Below, piece by piece: positions 26,441 to 34,247 of a DNA stretch of 60,930 nucleotides (position 1 is the stretch's first letter; every line of letters starts with the position of its first letter). Source of the DNA: Candidatus Aminicenantota bacterium. Its GTDB lineage: Bacteria > Acidobacteriota > Aminicenantia > Aminicenantales > Aminicenantaceae. The notes beneath the pieces are model-generated. The model had not been told where the DNA came from, ran no database searches, and was given only the letters and a program-made list of their open reading frames with translations. Where the stretch lies: positions 1,394,078-1,455,007 of the forward strand of contig CP070825.1 in NCBI GenBank assembly GCA_020344415.1, given 5' to 3'. Made by a program: the position numbers and the translations under genes.

Positions 26441-29050
26441 ATGAGCACATTCACAAAATTCCGGTCAATCGCTTCGGTTTTCATCGTTTTAGCATTTGCT
26501 TCTTTATGTTTTAGCCAGAGTGTCCCGAAGCCAGAAGAAGTTCTTGGATTCAAAGTGGGAGCAGATTACCATCTGGCCACATATGCCCAGGCGATCGAAT
26601 ATTTCAAGAAGCTCGAGGAAAATTCAAAAAGAGTTAAGCTTTTTGATATGGGAAAAACCTCGATGGGCCAGACGATGACCTATGCTGTTATCTCATCTGA
26701 AGAAAATTTGGCAAACCTTGAGAAATACAAAAAGATAGTCCAAAGGCTGTCTCTGGCCAAAGGTCTTTCTAAGGAAGAAGCCGGAAAGCTTTCCAAAGAA
26801 GGAAAAGCAGTCGTTTACATTGATGGAGGGCTGCATGCATCTGAATGTGCCCCTGCTCAGCACAATATTCAGCTTGCCTATGACCTGGTAACTGCCAGTG
26901 ACGCGAGGACGCTCAGAATTCTAAAGGATGTCATTATTGTTCTGGTTTTTGCCAATCCGGATGGGATGAATCTACTGGCGGAGTGGTACCATCCAAATGT
27001 GGGGACTCCTTATGAGATTTCCTCTATGCCCTGGCTATACCATATATATGCGGGTCATGACAATAACCGCGATTCCTATATTGCCAATCTTATAGAAACA
27101 CAAAATATGACAAGGCTTATCAACAAGGAATGGTACCCGGTTATCCTTTATAACCATCACCAGACTGCTCCTTTTCCTGCCAGAATCTGGATTCCTCCCA
27201 ACTCTGAGCCTACAAATCCCAACGTTCACCCTCTTATTGTTCGCTGGCAGAATTTAGTAGGCTCGGCCATGGGCGCTGCCTTTGATGAAGAAGGAAAAGA
27301 AGGGGCTATCTCCAGGCTTATCTTTGACACCTGGTATCCCGGGTATGTGACGCAGGTTGTAGATTCCCATAATATCATATCCATTCTGACTGAAACTGCT
27401 CTTTACCGCTATGCAACCCCTCATTTCTACACCATTCGAGATTTTCCTAAGCAATACCAGGATTTAACGATGTCTGCTTTCTATCCGAGTCCCTGGAAAG
27501 GTGGCTGGTGGCGTCTCAAAGATGCGGTGGATTACTGTTTAACTGCCTCAATGGCTGTTCTGGATGTCGCATCTAAATACAAAAAAGCACTCCTTTTTAA
27601 CAAGTACAAGATGGGAATGGATGTTATTGCGAGATTCCAAAAAGAACCTCCTTTTGCCTGGATCATACCAGAAAAACAGAGAGATCAAGGAACTGCCTCC
27701 CTGCTTCTGAACAGGATGATTCTCCTTGGAATTAATGTTCACAAAAGTGAAGAAGCCTTTTCCTGTGATGGGATTAAATATCCTGCTGGAACCTATATCA
27801 TCCCAATGGATCAGCCTTTTGCGCTTTTCATCAAGAATGTCTTTGAAGAACAAACGTATCCAGACCTCAGGAAATATTACCAGCTCTGGCAGGGTCTCAT
27901 CCGGCCCAAGAAATTTGAAGGAGCCCCCTTTGAATCCTACGACATGATGGGTTGGACTCTCCCCTACCAGTTCGGTATCAAGGTCTATTCGGCCAATTCT
28001 CAAGTGAAGTGCAAAATGACCTTGCTTAGAGAGGTTAAGCCACATCCAGGAGAGATTGCGGGGACCCCCAAATACGCTTATCTAATCAGCCATGAAACAA
28101 ATGCGAGCTTTGCGGCTACAAACAGAATATTGAAACAAGGAGGCAGAGTCCTGTGGGCTAAAGGATCTTTTAAAGCAGGGAAAAGCGATTTTCCTGAAGG
28201 TACGATTATTGTTCCTTCCCGCAGCCTGAAGAGAACATTTATGGATAAGTTGGCCAAGGAGCTAAACCTGAAGATAACAGGAATATCCGCGCGTCCCAAA
28301 ACTGAAACTTATAGCCTGAAAAAAGTAAGAACAGGGATGTATAAATCCTGGATGGCCAGCGCGAATGAAGGTTGGACAAGGTGGGTATTGGAGAAATATG
28401 AATTTCCCTATAAGAGCATATTTGATGCCGATATCCGAGCTGGAAATCTGCGAAGCAACTATGATGTGATTATTATTCCTGATGCTCGCCGGCCTTCGGC
28501 AATCATCAACGGCTATCCCAAAGGAACAATGCCTCCTAAATATGTTGGAGGGATCACACTGAACGGGCTCCGAAACTTGAAATCATTCGTTGAAGAAGGG
28601 GGCACCCTGGTATTCATCAATTCAGCTTGCAATTTGGCTGTAGAAAGTTTTGGCATCCCTGTCAGGAATGTCATAAGAACAGTGAAAAGAGATGAGTTTG
28701 TCTGTGATGGATCGATTCTTCGCATGAATTTCGACACGAACCATCCTCTGGCTTATGGAATGGCTAAAGATGCCCCAACAGTATTTGAAAACAGTTGTGC
28801 CTTTGACCTTATGCCCACATTCGGTAAGAAAAAAGAGCCAAAGAGTGTTGCTAAGTATCCAGGAGAGAACCCGCTGATGAGCGGCTATATTTATGGAGCC
28901 CGGATAATCCAGCAGAAGTCCGCAATTTTAGATGTGCCTTACGGAAAAGGAAAATTAGTGCTTTTGGGCTTCCCTGTGCAGTTCCGTGCTCAGCCTTATG
29001 GTACTTTCAAGCTTCTCTTTAATGCCATCTATTATGGAGGACTCGAATAA
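26441..29050 (+). CDS. Secreted M14-family zinc carboxypeptidase
   Basis: 869 aa with a signal peptide (about 1-26, ASLCFS|QS). An M14 domain spans about residues 40-390. Zinc ligands are His132 and Glu135 (GLHASECAP) and a His at 239/240 (YNHHQTAP), and the catalytic Glu is likely Glu318 (ILTETALYR). A central beta-rich domain follows, then a class I glutamine-amidotransferase-like segment (about 650-760: YDVIIIPDARRP, EEGGTLVFINSAC). Large exported proteins of this type are common in peptide-degrading Acidobacteriota-like bacteria; the exact substrate is unknown. GGGAGG precedes the ATG. The peptidase call is secure; the accessory domain call is moderate. Confidence 0.85.
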   Translation: MSTFTKFRSIASVFIVLAFASLCFSQSVPKPEEVLGFKVGADYHLATYAQAIEYFKKLEENSKRVKLFDMGKTSMGQTMTYAVISSEENLANLEKYKKIVQRLSLAKGLSKEEAGKLSKEGKAVVYIDGGLHASECAPAQHNIQLAYDLVTASDARTLRILKDVIIVLVFANPDGMNLLAEWYHPNVGTPYEISSMPWLYHIYAGHDNNRDSYIANLIETQNMTRLINKEWYPVILYNHHQTAPFPARIWIPPNSEPTNPNVHPLIVRWQNLVGSAMGAAFDEEGKEGAISRLIFDTWYPGYVTQVVDSHNIISILTETALYRYATPHFYTIRDFPKQYQDLTMSAFYPSPWKGGWWRLKDAVDYCLTASMAVLDVASKYKKALLFNKYKMGMDVIARFQKEPPFAWIIPEKQRDQGTASLLLNRMILLGINVHKSEEAFSCDGIKYPAGTYIIPMDQPFALFIKNVFEEQTYPDLRKYYQLWQGLIRPKKFEGAPFESYDMMGWTLPYQFGIKVYSANSQVKCKMTLLREVKPHPGEIAGTPKYAYLISHETNASFAATNRILKQGGRVLWAKGSFKAGKSDFPEGTIIVPSRSLKRTFMDKLAKELNLKITGISARPKTETYSLKKVRTGMYKSWMASANEGWTRWVLEKYEFPYKSIFDADIRAGNLRSNYDVIIIPDARRPSAIINGYPKGTMPPKYVGGITLNGLRNLKSFVEEGGTLVFINSACNLAVESFGIPVRNVIRTVKRDEFVCDGSILRMNFDTNHPLAYGMAKDAPTVFENSCAFDLMPTFGKKKEPKSVAKYPGENPLMSGYIYGARIIQQKSAILDVPYGKGKLVLLGFPVQFRAQPYGTFKLLFNAIYYGGLE

Positions 29051-29120
29051 CCTAGATTATTCATAAAAAATGCCGATACTTGAGTAACCTAAGTTAACCT
29101 GGATTATTCATAAAAGTTGC
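29051..29120. repeat. Two copies of a dispersed intergenic palindromic unit
   Basis: CCTAGATTATTCATAAAAAATGCC at 29051-29074 is repeated with changes at 29098-29120 (CCTGGATTATTCATAAAAGTTGC). Both lie in the gap between two convergent genes. Further copies are at 41851-41890 and 44483-44505, with a partial one at 37485-37499. Confidence 0.6.
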
Positions 29121-29131
29121 AGCGATCGTAT

Positions 29132-29854
29132 TTACTGATTGATCTTCTCAAGCATCTTCATTAAGTAGCCAAAGCTTGGTCGATCAAAGGTATTCTGGCC
29201 GATATACTTAAATTGGAGGGTCCCTTCTTTATCCACGATAAAAACGCTGGAGATACACTGGTCGATTTTACTGCCGCTCCATTCAGTGGCGAAGATTCCA
29301 AGTCCTTTTGAGACTTGTCTCTCTGCATCTATAAGAATAGGGAAAGGTGTTGGAACATCTCCTTTCTTGAAGGAAAAGCTCTTAGGGAAGGCACTTTTGG
29401 CAAATTCCATCCTTCTTTTGTTTCTTTCGTCCAGCTTTTCAGGGTCAGAGGGATTTTTCCACTCTTCAATGTGCTCCAGCTGCTCTGGATTACTCTCCAC
29501 CCACTCGTTGACAACCTCCTGACTGTAGGGCAGGACATACAAGATTTCAAGATTGTATTTTTTCCTTAGGTTTTTCTTTTTTTCAAGGTCCATAAGTTCA
29601 GCATAACGGTAGTTATCGATATGACACCAATGGGCTTCTCCTGCAAGTCCCCTCGGGAAAATCAAAAGAACATTCTTTCCCTTGAGGCTGGAGAGGATTA
29701 TTTCTCCGCCCTGAAAAGTAGGTAGTGAGAAATCAGGCATGTACTGCCCCACGGTCACAGGCCTTATTCTTTCCTGAGAGAATAGCAATCCAGTTAACAG
29801 AGCCAAAGAAATGAAGGAGATTAGGATAGTCTGGCTGCTTATTAGTTTCTTCAT
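29132..29854 (-). CDS. Exported redoxin (AhpC/TSA-like) domain protein
   Basis: 240 aa with an N-terminal signal segment (about 8-27, ending LLFSQ). A thioredoxin-fold domain starts PDFSLPTFQGGEIILSSLKGKNVLLIFPRG. The single cysteine in the active-site helix region is in AHWCHID, followed by a long charged insertion and FPILIDAERQVSKGLG. The family resembles peroxiredoxin/TlpA-type proteins, but there is no CxxC, so disulfide exchange would need a one-cysteine mechanism. It lies convergent to the M14 peptidase. Function beyond thioredoxin-fold redox protein is not resolved. Confidence 0.72.
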   Translation of the reverse strand: MKKLISSQTILISFISLALLTGLLFSQERIRPVTVGQYMPDFSLPTFQGGEIILSSLKGKNVLLIFPRGLAGEAHWCHIDNYRYAELMDLEKKKNLRKKYNLEILYVLPYSQEVVNEWVESNPEQLEHIEEWKNPSDPEKLDERNKRRMEFAKSAFPKSFSFKKGDVPTPFPILIDAERQVSKGLGIFATEWSGSKIDQCISSVFIVDKEGTLQFKYIGQNTFDRPSFGYLMKMLEKINQ

Positions 29855-29967
29855 GATAGCCTCCTTTGTTCGAAAATAGTCATTTTTTGATTAGCTAACT
29901 CTCCTAGTATAAAGCGATAGAGGAATAAGTCAATATTTTCTATAAAATTAGTAGATTTAATCACTAT

Positions 29968-30048
29968 CGGGATCAAGCTTTGTCCTCATGATGAAAACTG
30001 GGCTAAGCTATACCCTTGGCCATCAATTCATGATAAAGTCTGATCCCG
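29968..30048. repeat. Extragenic imperfect hairpin (CGGGATCA arms)
   Basis: CGGGATCA at the left (29968-29975) and TGATCCCG at the right (30041-30048) pair exactly, and adjacent segments (GCTTTGTCCTCATGA versus CTTTATCATGA) extend the hairpin imperfectly. It resembles the hairpin at 24455-24541 in the order G/C-rich end, TCAG, CTTT, CAT. It lies between the redoxin promoter side and the 3' end of the symporter gene. Confidence 0.4.
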
Positions 30049-30137
30049 AATTAAAAATCTGAAGGGAGCGAAGCCATCTCCGTGTATTGAATTCATAAAA
30101 TAACCCACCCAATTGAGAGAAGAGCCAAAATTATGAA

Positions 30138-31478
30138 TTATCCGAAAATTTTAATATGGAAAATAGATTCCAAGAGCCAATTGATGCCTACAAATAGGAT
30201 AGCGGCGGGAATGACAATTCTTATCCACCAATAGAGAAATAAAGGAAAGGGCTCTTCTCTTCCCTCCGAGAGTTCTTTTAAGGCATTCGATCTCTTGATA
30301 CACCAGGCCGCTGTTATGACTGCAAAAAGAGAGCCGAGAGCTTGCATGCCTGAACCGAAAATCAGGTCCCAGGGGACAAATATTTTGAAATTAATCATTG
30401 GGGGAATCGCCAAAAGATAGACAATACTGCATATAGTCAGAACCGCTTTCTTCCTATCCACGCGAGTGTTGTCCACAATGCCCCCGACGAGAACCTCAAA
30501 AGCAGCCACATCAGATAGGTAGGCCGCACCGAACAGCCCCAGGAAAAATATCAGACCAAACATCCAACCTAAGGGCATCAGTTCAAAAGTCTTTGGGAGT
30601 GTGGAAAAAATGAGGCCTGGACCTGAACTCGGTTCGAGACCGAAAGAGAAAACAGCAGGAAAAATCGCAAAGCCTGCCATCAGACCTGCTGTCGAGGCGG
30701 CGATTCCCGTAAACACGGCATTTTTTGGGATATTAGCCTGTTTATCAAGATAAGATCCATAGATAACCATGAATGTCCCGCCGAGAGACATCGAGAAGAA
30801 TGCCATACCAAGAGCAGCAGCCATCACCGAGGGAGTGAGTGCGCTGAAATTGAAACTACCAATATACCAATCTATTCCCTGCCCTGCCCCTTTCAGGGTG
30901 ACCGATCTGAAGATGAGGACGATTAAAATCATAAAAAGCGTGGGAACAATCCATTTGCTGGTCTTTTCAATCCCCTTTCTCAATCCCTTTATAAGTACGA
31001 TTCCACATGTAAAGATGACAAATGCAGTCATGACGAGCTGCAGTAGGAACGAAGTGAGGTTAAAACCCTCTTCAGGAGGGAGTATGGCTGAGGTGTTTAA
31101 ATTACCGCCGAAAGCATTGATGATCTCTCCCAGAGCGTGAAAACCGACCCATCCAACAGCGTTGGAGTAGTACCCGGTCGCCCAGAATACGATGAAGAAT
31201 AGAAATGCTCCGATGTACTTGCCGCAAGGCAATCTTCCGATCTCATAAGAACCAAGGGTTCCTCGCCTTGTGTGCCGGCCCAAAGTCCATTCTGCCATCA
31301 AGGCGGGCATGCCTATAAAGAAAACAATAGCTAGATAGAAAAGGACAAATGCGGCGCCGCCGAATTTCCCCACCATATAAGGAAAGCGCCAGACAGCACC
31401 CAGCCCCACTGCCACTCCAATCATAGTCATCAGAAGACCGAAATTGGAGGTAAAGGTTTCTCGCTCTAGTCTTCCCAT
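30138..31478 (-). CDS. Sodium-dependent transporter (SNF/NSS family)
   Basis: 446-aa inner-membrane symporter with about 11-12 membrane helices. The N-terminal motif GVAVGLGAVWRFPYMVGKFGGAAFVLFY is the sodium/substrate-binding helix 1 region of the LeuT family. ALGMAFFSMSLGGTFMVIYGS and the GLFGAAYLSDVAAFE region fit helices 6-8. Such proteins import amino acids with sodium. The ATG overlaps the end of the AOR gene by 13 nt, so the transporter is the last gene of the TIGR04076-ferredoxin-AOR operon. The overlap suggests its substrate feeds that pathway. Confidence 0.9.
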   Translation of the reverse strand: MGRLERETFTSNFGLLMTMIGVAVGLGAVWRFPYMVGKFGGAAFVLFYLAIVFFIGMPALMAEWTLGRHTRRGTLGSYEIGRLPCGKYIGAFLFFIVFWATGYYSNAVGWVGFHALGEIINAFGGNLNTSAILPPEEGFNLTSFLLQLVMTAFVIFTCGIVLIKGLRKGIEKTSKWIVPTLFMILIVLIFRSVTLKGAGQGIDWYIGSFNFSALTPSVMAAALGMAFFSMSLGGTFMVIYGSYLDKQANIPKNAVFTGIAASTAGLMAGFAIFPAVFSFGLEPSSGPGLIFSTLPKTFELMPLGWMFGLIFFLGLFGAAYLSDVAAFEVLVGGIVDNTRVDRKKAVLTICSIVYLLAIPPMINFKIFVPWDLIFGSGMQALGSLFAVITAAWCIKRSNALKELSEGREEPFPLFLYWWIRIVIPAAILFVGINWLLESIFHIKIFG

Positions 31479-33262
31479 TTATGGATCTTGTAATACTCGT
31501 CCACCATTCTTTTTATGTCGACTGTGGAGCCTTTAGTCGGACCCTCCTTTAGGGGTTCTTTTTGAAATCTTTCGGGCAGCGTGAATTCTTCTCTTTTTAC
31601 GCCGAATCTTTTATTGAGCTTATACTCGGTGTCGATCGAATCTCCCAATATTTTTTCCACATATCCTGGGGAATAGTCTATTCCGGTGCCTGCTTTTAAG
31701 AGAGTGGATGCTTTTTCAAAATTGAGGACATCCATACAAAGACCGATGTTCTTGCACATAGTCAAGGAATCTGTAAGGAGTGCGATCTTTTCTGAATAGG
31801 TCACTAGTGCTGCTTTCCCCTCTTCAGCGAGCCTGTCCGCGGCTTTTTCAGTCCCGAAACGCTTTTTTGCTTCCTTTTTTCTATTGGTTAATTCAAAGTA
31901 GGGCTCGGCACGAAGATGATCAGCCCCCCTGGAGGCTACAGCATATGTAAGACCATAGGCTTTGATCCCCCTCGGATCGCCGCAGATGATATCCAGTCCC
32001 TTCACCTGCATTACCAGTTTTTTTGCTTCTTCGCTAAAGTCTTCTGATAGTTTTTTTGTTCCGTTTGCCAACCTATCCCCTATCCCGCGGCGAAACGCTA
32101 TCATGTTTACTACTTCTCTTATTTTATCTATCTCTCCCCACTTGATGCTTAGACCATCCAGATCCTCAGGATGGAATAAGCCTTTCTCTTGACATTCTAT
32201 TATCCAGCCGATGACCTCAGAGGTTGAGATGGAATCCATTCCCATTTGATTGAGGAAAGTATTCATTTCTAAGGCAAAGGGGAGATTGCGATTACCAATT
32301 CGGGAAGTGAAACCACATAGTGTTTCAAACTCAGGCCCTTCTGCTTCGTGACCATCAACAACATAATACCGGGAACAATGCTGGTTGCAGGTGAAGCAGG
32401 ATTTGTTCTTCACCTTAAAAGTTCTGGCTAGCTTATCACCAGAGATTCTATCAATATATTTGTAAACTCCTTCTTGGAAATGCTTTGTCGGCAGGATACC
32501 GATGCTGTTGAGGTCCTCCATCAGTCTTGTTGTGCCCAATTTGTAGCGTCTGTGGTATTCGTTGTGATCCAATATATCTTTCTCGATTTTTTTGACTTCG
32601 GATAGAAAATCCAGAGGCTCAGCCACCTCTAGCGAAATGGAACCTCTCACAGCCAGTGCCTTTATGTTCTTTGATCCCATTACAGCTCCCATACCAGTGC
32701 GACCGTTTACCCTATTCCCGCTGGAGACTATTGTGGCAAAATGGACAAGATTCTCGCCAGCAGGCCCGATGGCAGCCACTTGGACGGAATAATCCTTCCT
32801 TTCTCTTCGGATGGCTTTTGTTGTCTCTATAATAGTTTTTCCAGCTAACCGTGGACAATCTATAAACTCAACCCCAAATTCAGACACCATAAGATAAAGG
32901 AGATTGTCGGCTTTTCCAGTAATGATGATCTGATCAAAGCCTGTGAGCTTTATCTCCGCTGCAAATTGCCCGCCGGCAGCTGAATCTCCGAGTATCCCGG
33001 TCAGGGGAGACTTCGCCGAGACGGTGTAATAGGCTGATGCTGGCAGGAGGGAACCCGTGAGAGGTCCGACACCAAAGATGAGAGTGTTTTGAGGTCCAAG
33101 CGGATCGCAGTCCGGGTCCAGCTCTTCAAATAGCCTCTTGGAATTTGCTGCTCGTCCTCCGATTACAGGTTTGATCCAAGAAGATTCGAGCTCTTCTATC
33201 CAGTATCTCCGCTCCGAAAGGTCTATCCTTAGGACTCTTCCTCCGTAGCCATACTTAAGCAT
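31466..33262 (-). CDS. Aldehyde:ferredoxin oxidoreductase (AOR family)
   Basis: 598-aa tungsten/molybdenum bis-pterin enzyme. The N-terminal domain has GYGGRVLRIDLSER, GPLTGSLLPASAYYTVSAKSP and GRTGMGAVMGSKNIKALAVRG. The [4Fe-4S] ligands are Cys289, Cys292 and Cys296 (CFTCNQHC) with the distal Cys509 (IGLCMD). It should oxidise aldehydes to acids and reduce ferredoxin in the cytoplasm. The gene overlaps both neighbours: the ferredoxin upstream by 8 nt and the symporter downstream by 13 nt. Substrates may be aldehydes from amino-acid degradation; this is inferred from the transporter. Confidence 0.93.
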   Translation of the reverse strand: MLKYGYGGRVLRIDLSERRYWIEELESSWIKPVIGGRAANSKRLFEELDPDCDPLGPQNTLIFGVGPLTGSLLPASAYYTVSAKSPLTGILGDSAAGGQFAAEIKLTGFDQIIITGKADNLLYLMVSEFGVEFIDCPRLAGKTIIETTKAIRRERKDYSVQVAAIGPAGENLVHFATIVSSGNRVNGRTGMGAVMGSKNIKALAVRGSISLEVAEPLDFLSEVKKIEKDILDHNEYHRRYKLGTTRLMEDLNSIGILPTKHFQEGVYKYIDRISGDKLARTFKVKNKSCFTCNQHCSRYYVVDGHEAEGPEFETLCGFTSRIGNRNLPFALEMNTFLNQMGMDSISTSEVIGWIIECQEKGLFHPEDLDGLSIKWGEIDKIREVVNMIAFRRGIGDRLANGTKKLSEDFSEEAKKLVMQVKGLDIICGDPRGIKAYGLTYAVASRGADHLRAEPYFELTNRKKEAKKRFGTEKAADRLAEEGKAALVTYSEKIALLTDSLTMCKNIGLCMDVLNFEKASTLLKAGTGIDYSPGYVEKILGDSIDTEYKLNKRFGVKREEFTLPERFQKEPLKEGPTKGSTVDIKRMVDEYYKIHKWED

Positions 33263-33773
33263 GCCCTTTCCTCCATTTCTTCCTCAGTTCAAGGCCTTGC
33301 TTTTTAATGTAGGTATAACGCTTTTGGCTAGGATTTTTTTTATTTTTTTCATTCTTGAATTTCGCTAAAGATGGATGCTTGTTCCCTTTAGTGTCATATG
33401 TTATAGCGCCCTCTGTACAAGCCTCTATGCATTTGGGCCTTCCCCCGCAGAGATCGCAGACGTAGACAATTTCATTGAATGTTTCAATTGCTCCTATAGG
33501 GCAGGCCTTCTCGCATATTCCGCAAATTGTACAAAGAGTTGGAGAGACAATCACTTGTCCCAGTGAACCTATAGATAGGGCATCCTCAGGACAGCGGGTG
33601 CAATATCGTTCCTTGCACTGGGTACAAACAACCGGGCCATCAATCCCCATTTCATACAGATTCATAACTTTTATCCGAGATATATGATTATTGATTTTTC
33701 CGCTACGGAAAAAAGCGCATGCAGACTCACATCTTCTGCATCCTGTACATTTACTTATATCCAACCGGATCAT
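33255..33773 (-). CDS. Polyferredoxin-type 4Fe-4S protein, electron partner of AOR
   Basis: About 172 aa with four cysteine clusters: CTGCRRCESAC, CTQCKERYCTRC, CTICGICEKAC and CDLCGGRPKCIEAC, enough for up to four [4Fe-4S] centres. This is the HycB/FdhB-like ferredoxin architecture. The frame extends to a TTG at 33785 overlapping the upstream gene, but the ATG at 33773, 4 nt after that gene's stop, starts at the usual MIRLDISKC. It probably transfers electrons from the adjacent AOR. A basic C-terminal tail (about 130-172) is unexplained. Confidence 0.88.
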   Translation of the reverse strand: MIRLDISKCTGCRRCESACAFFRSGKINNHISRIKVMNLYEMGIDGPVVCTQCKERYCTRCPEDALSIGSLGQVIVSPTLCTICGICEKACPIGAIETFNEIVYVCDLCGGRPKCIEACTEGAITYDTKGNKHPSLAKFKNEKNKKNPSQKRYTYIKKQGLELRKKWRKGHA

Positions 33774-33777
33774 TGTT

Positions 33778-34050
33778 CTATTCAATCAATTCTAGTCGAA
33801 AGTGTACCAGTCCATCCGGGTCTGGACAGACGAAGTTTTTAACTTTCTTTACCCAATGCCCTTTTTCCAGTCTATCCCTGACAGACAAAATCGGAAAGAT
33901 GGGCATCATGCTTTGTAATGCCCAGATGCATATGTGTTTCCCCTCAGGGATTGAGAGCTTGGAGTCTTCCACATAGAAGTAATCGCCGACTTGAACAGGA
34001 AGGTTGCAGTAACCATCAATCTTTTCGACACTGACCTTTATTTTAGCCAT
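33778..34050 (-). CDS. TIGR04076 family protein
   Basis: 90 aa matching my recollection of the TIGR04076 family. It has an N-terminal strand KIKVSVEKIDGYC, GDYFYVEDSKLSIPEGKHICIWALQSMMP, and the closing CPDPDGLVHFRLE. The conserved Cys residues in DGYC, HICIWA and FVCPDP suggest metal or redox chemistry, but the function is unknown. It is the first gene of the ferredoxin-AOR-symporter operon, and two palindromes lie in its leader region. GGAG precedes the ATG. Confidence 0.75.
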   Translation of the reverse strand: MAKIKVSVEKIDGYCNLPVQVGDYFYVEDSKLSIPEGKHICIWALQSMMPIFPILSVRDRLEKGHWVKKVKNFVCPDPDGLVHFRLELIE

Positions 34051-34135
34051 TTTTATATCTCCAAAAATAATTTTTAAAAAGCACGAATCAAAGAGAGAAA
34101 AAACAAGAACCTTTCTAGCAAGATGATCACAGCCA

Positions 34136-34197
34136 TTTTATAACTCTGAGTTATAAAAAATAAACAAAATTCATAAAATTATAACAGGGAGTTATAA
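34136..34197. promoter_or_regulatory. Paired palindromes upstream of the AOR operon, candidate operators
   Basis: First site: TTTTATAACTC-T-GAGTTATAAAA, 11-bp perfect arms (34136-34158). Second site: TTATAAC-AGGGA-GTTATAA, 7-bp perfect arms (34179-34185 and 34191-34197), sharing the GAGTTATAA half-site. Centres are about 41 bp apart, close to four helical turns. On the minus strand the first site contains a TATAAA that could serve as a -10 box, so a repressor dimer pair or cooperative regulator is plausible. Confidence 0.55.
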
Positions 34198-34247
34198 CCA
34201 TGTTCCTGAATACACGCTTTTATTATTTAAAGGCTTTTTATGGCCTG

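Noticed and set aside
27548..28045. 165-codon frame antisense to the M14 peptidase
   Set aside because: Shadow frame; the sense strand carries a complete recognised protein.
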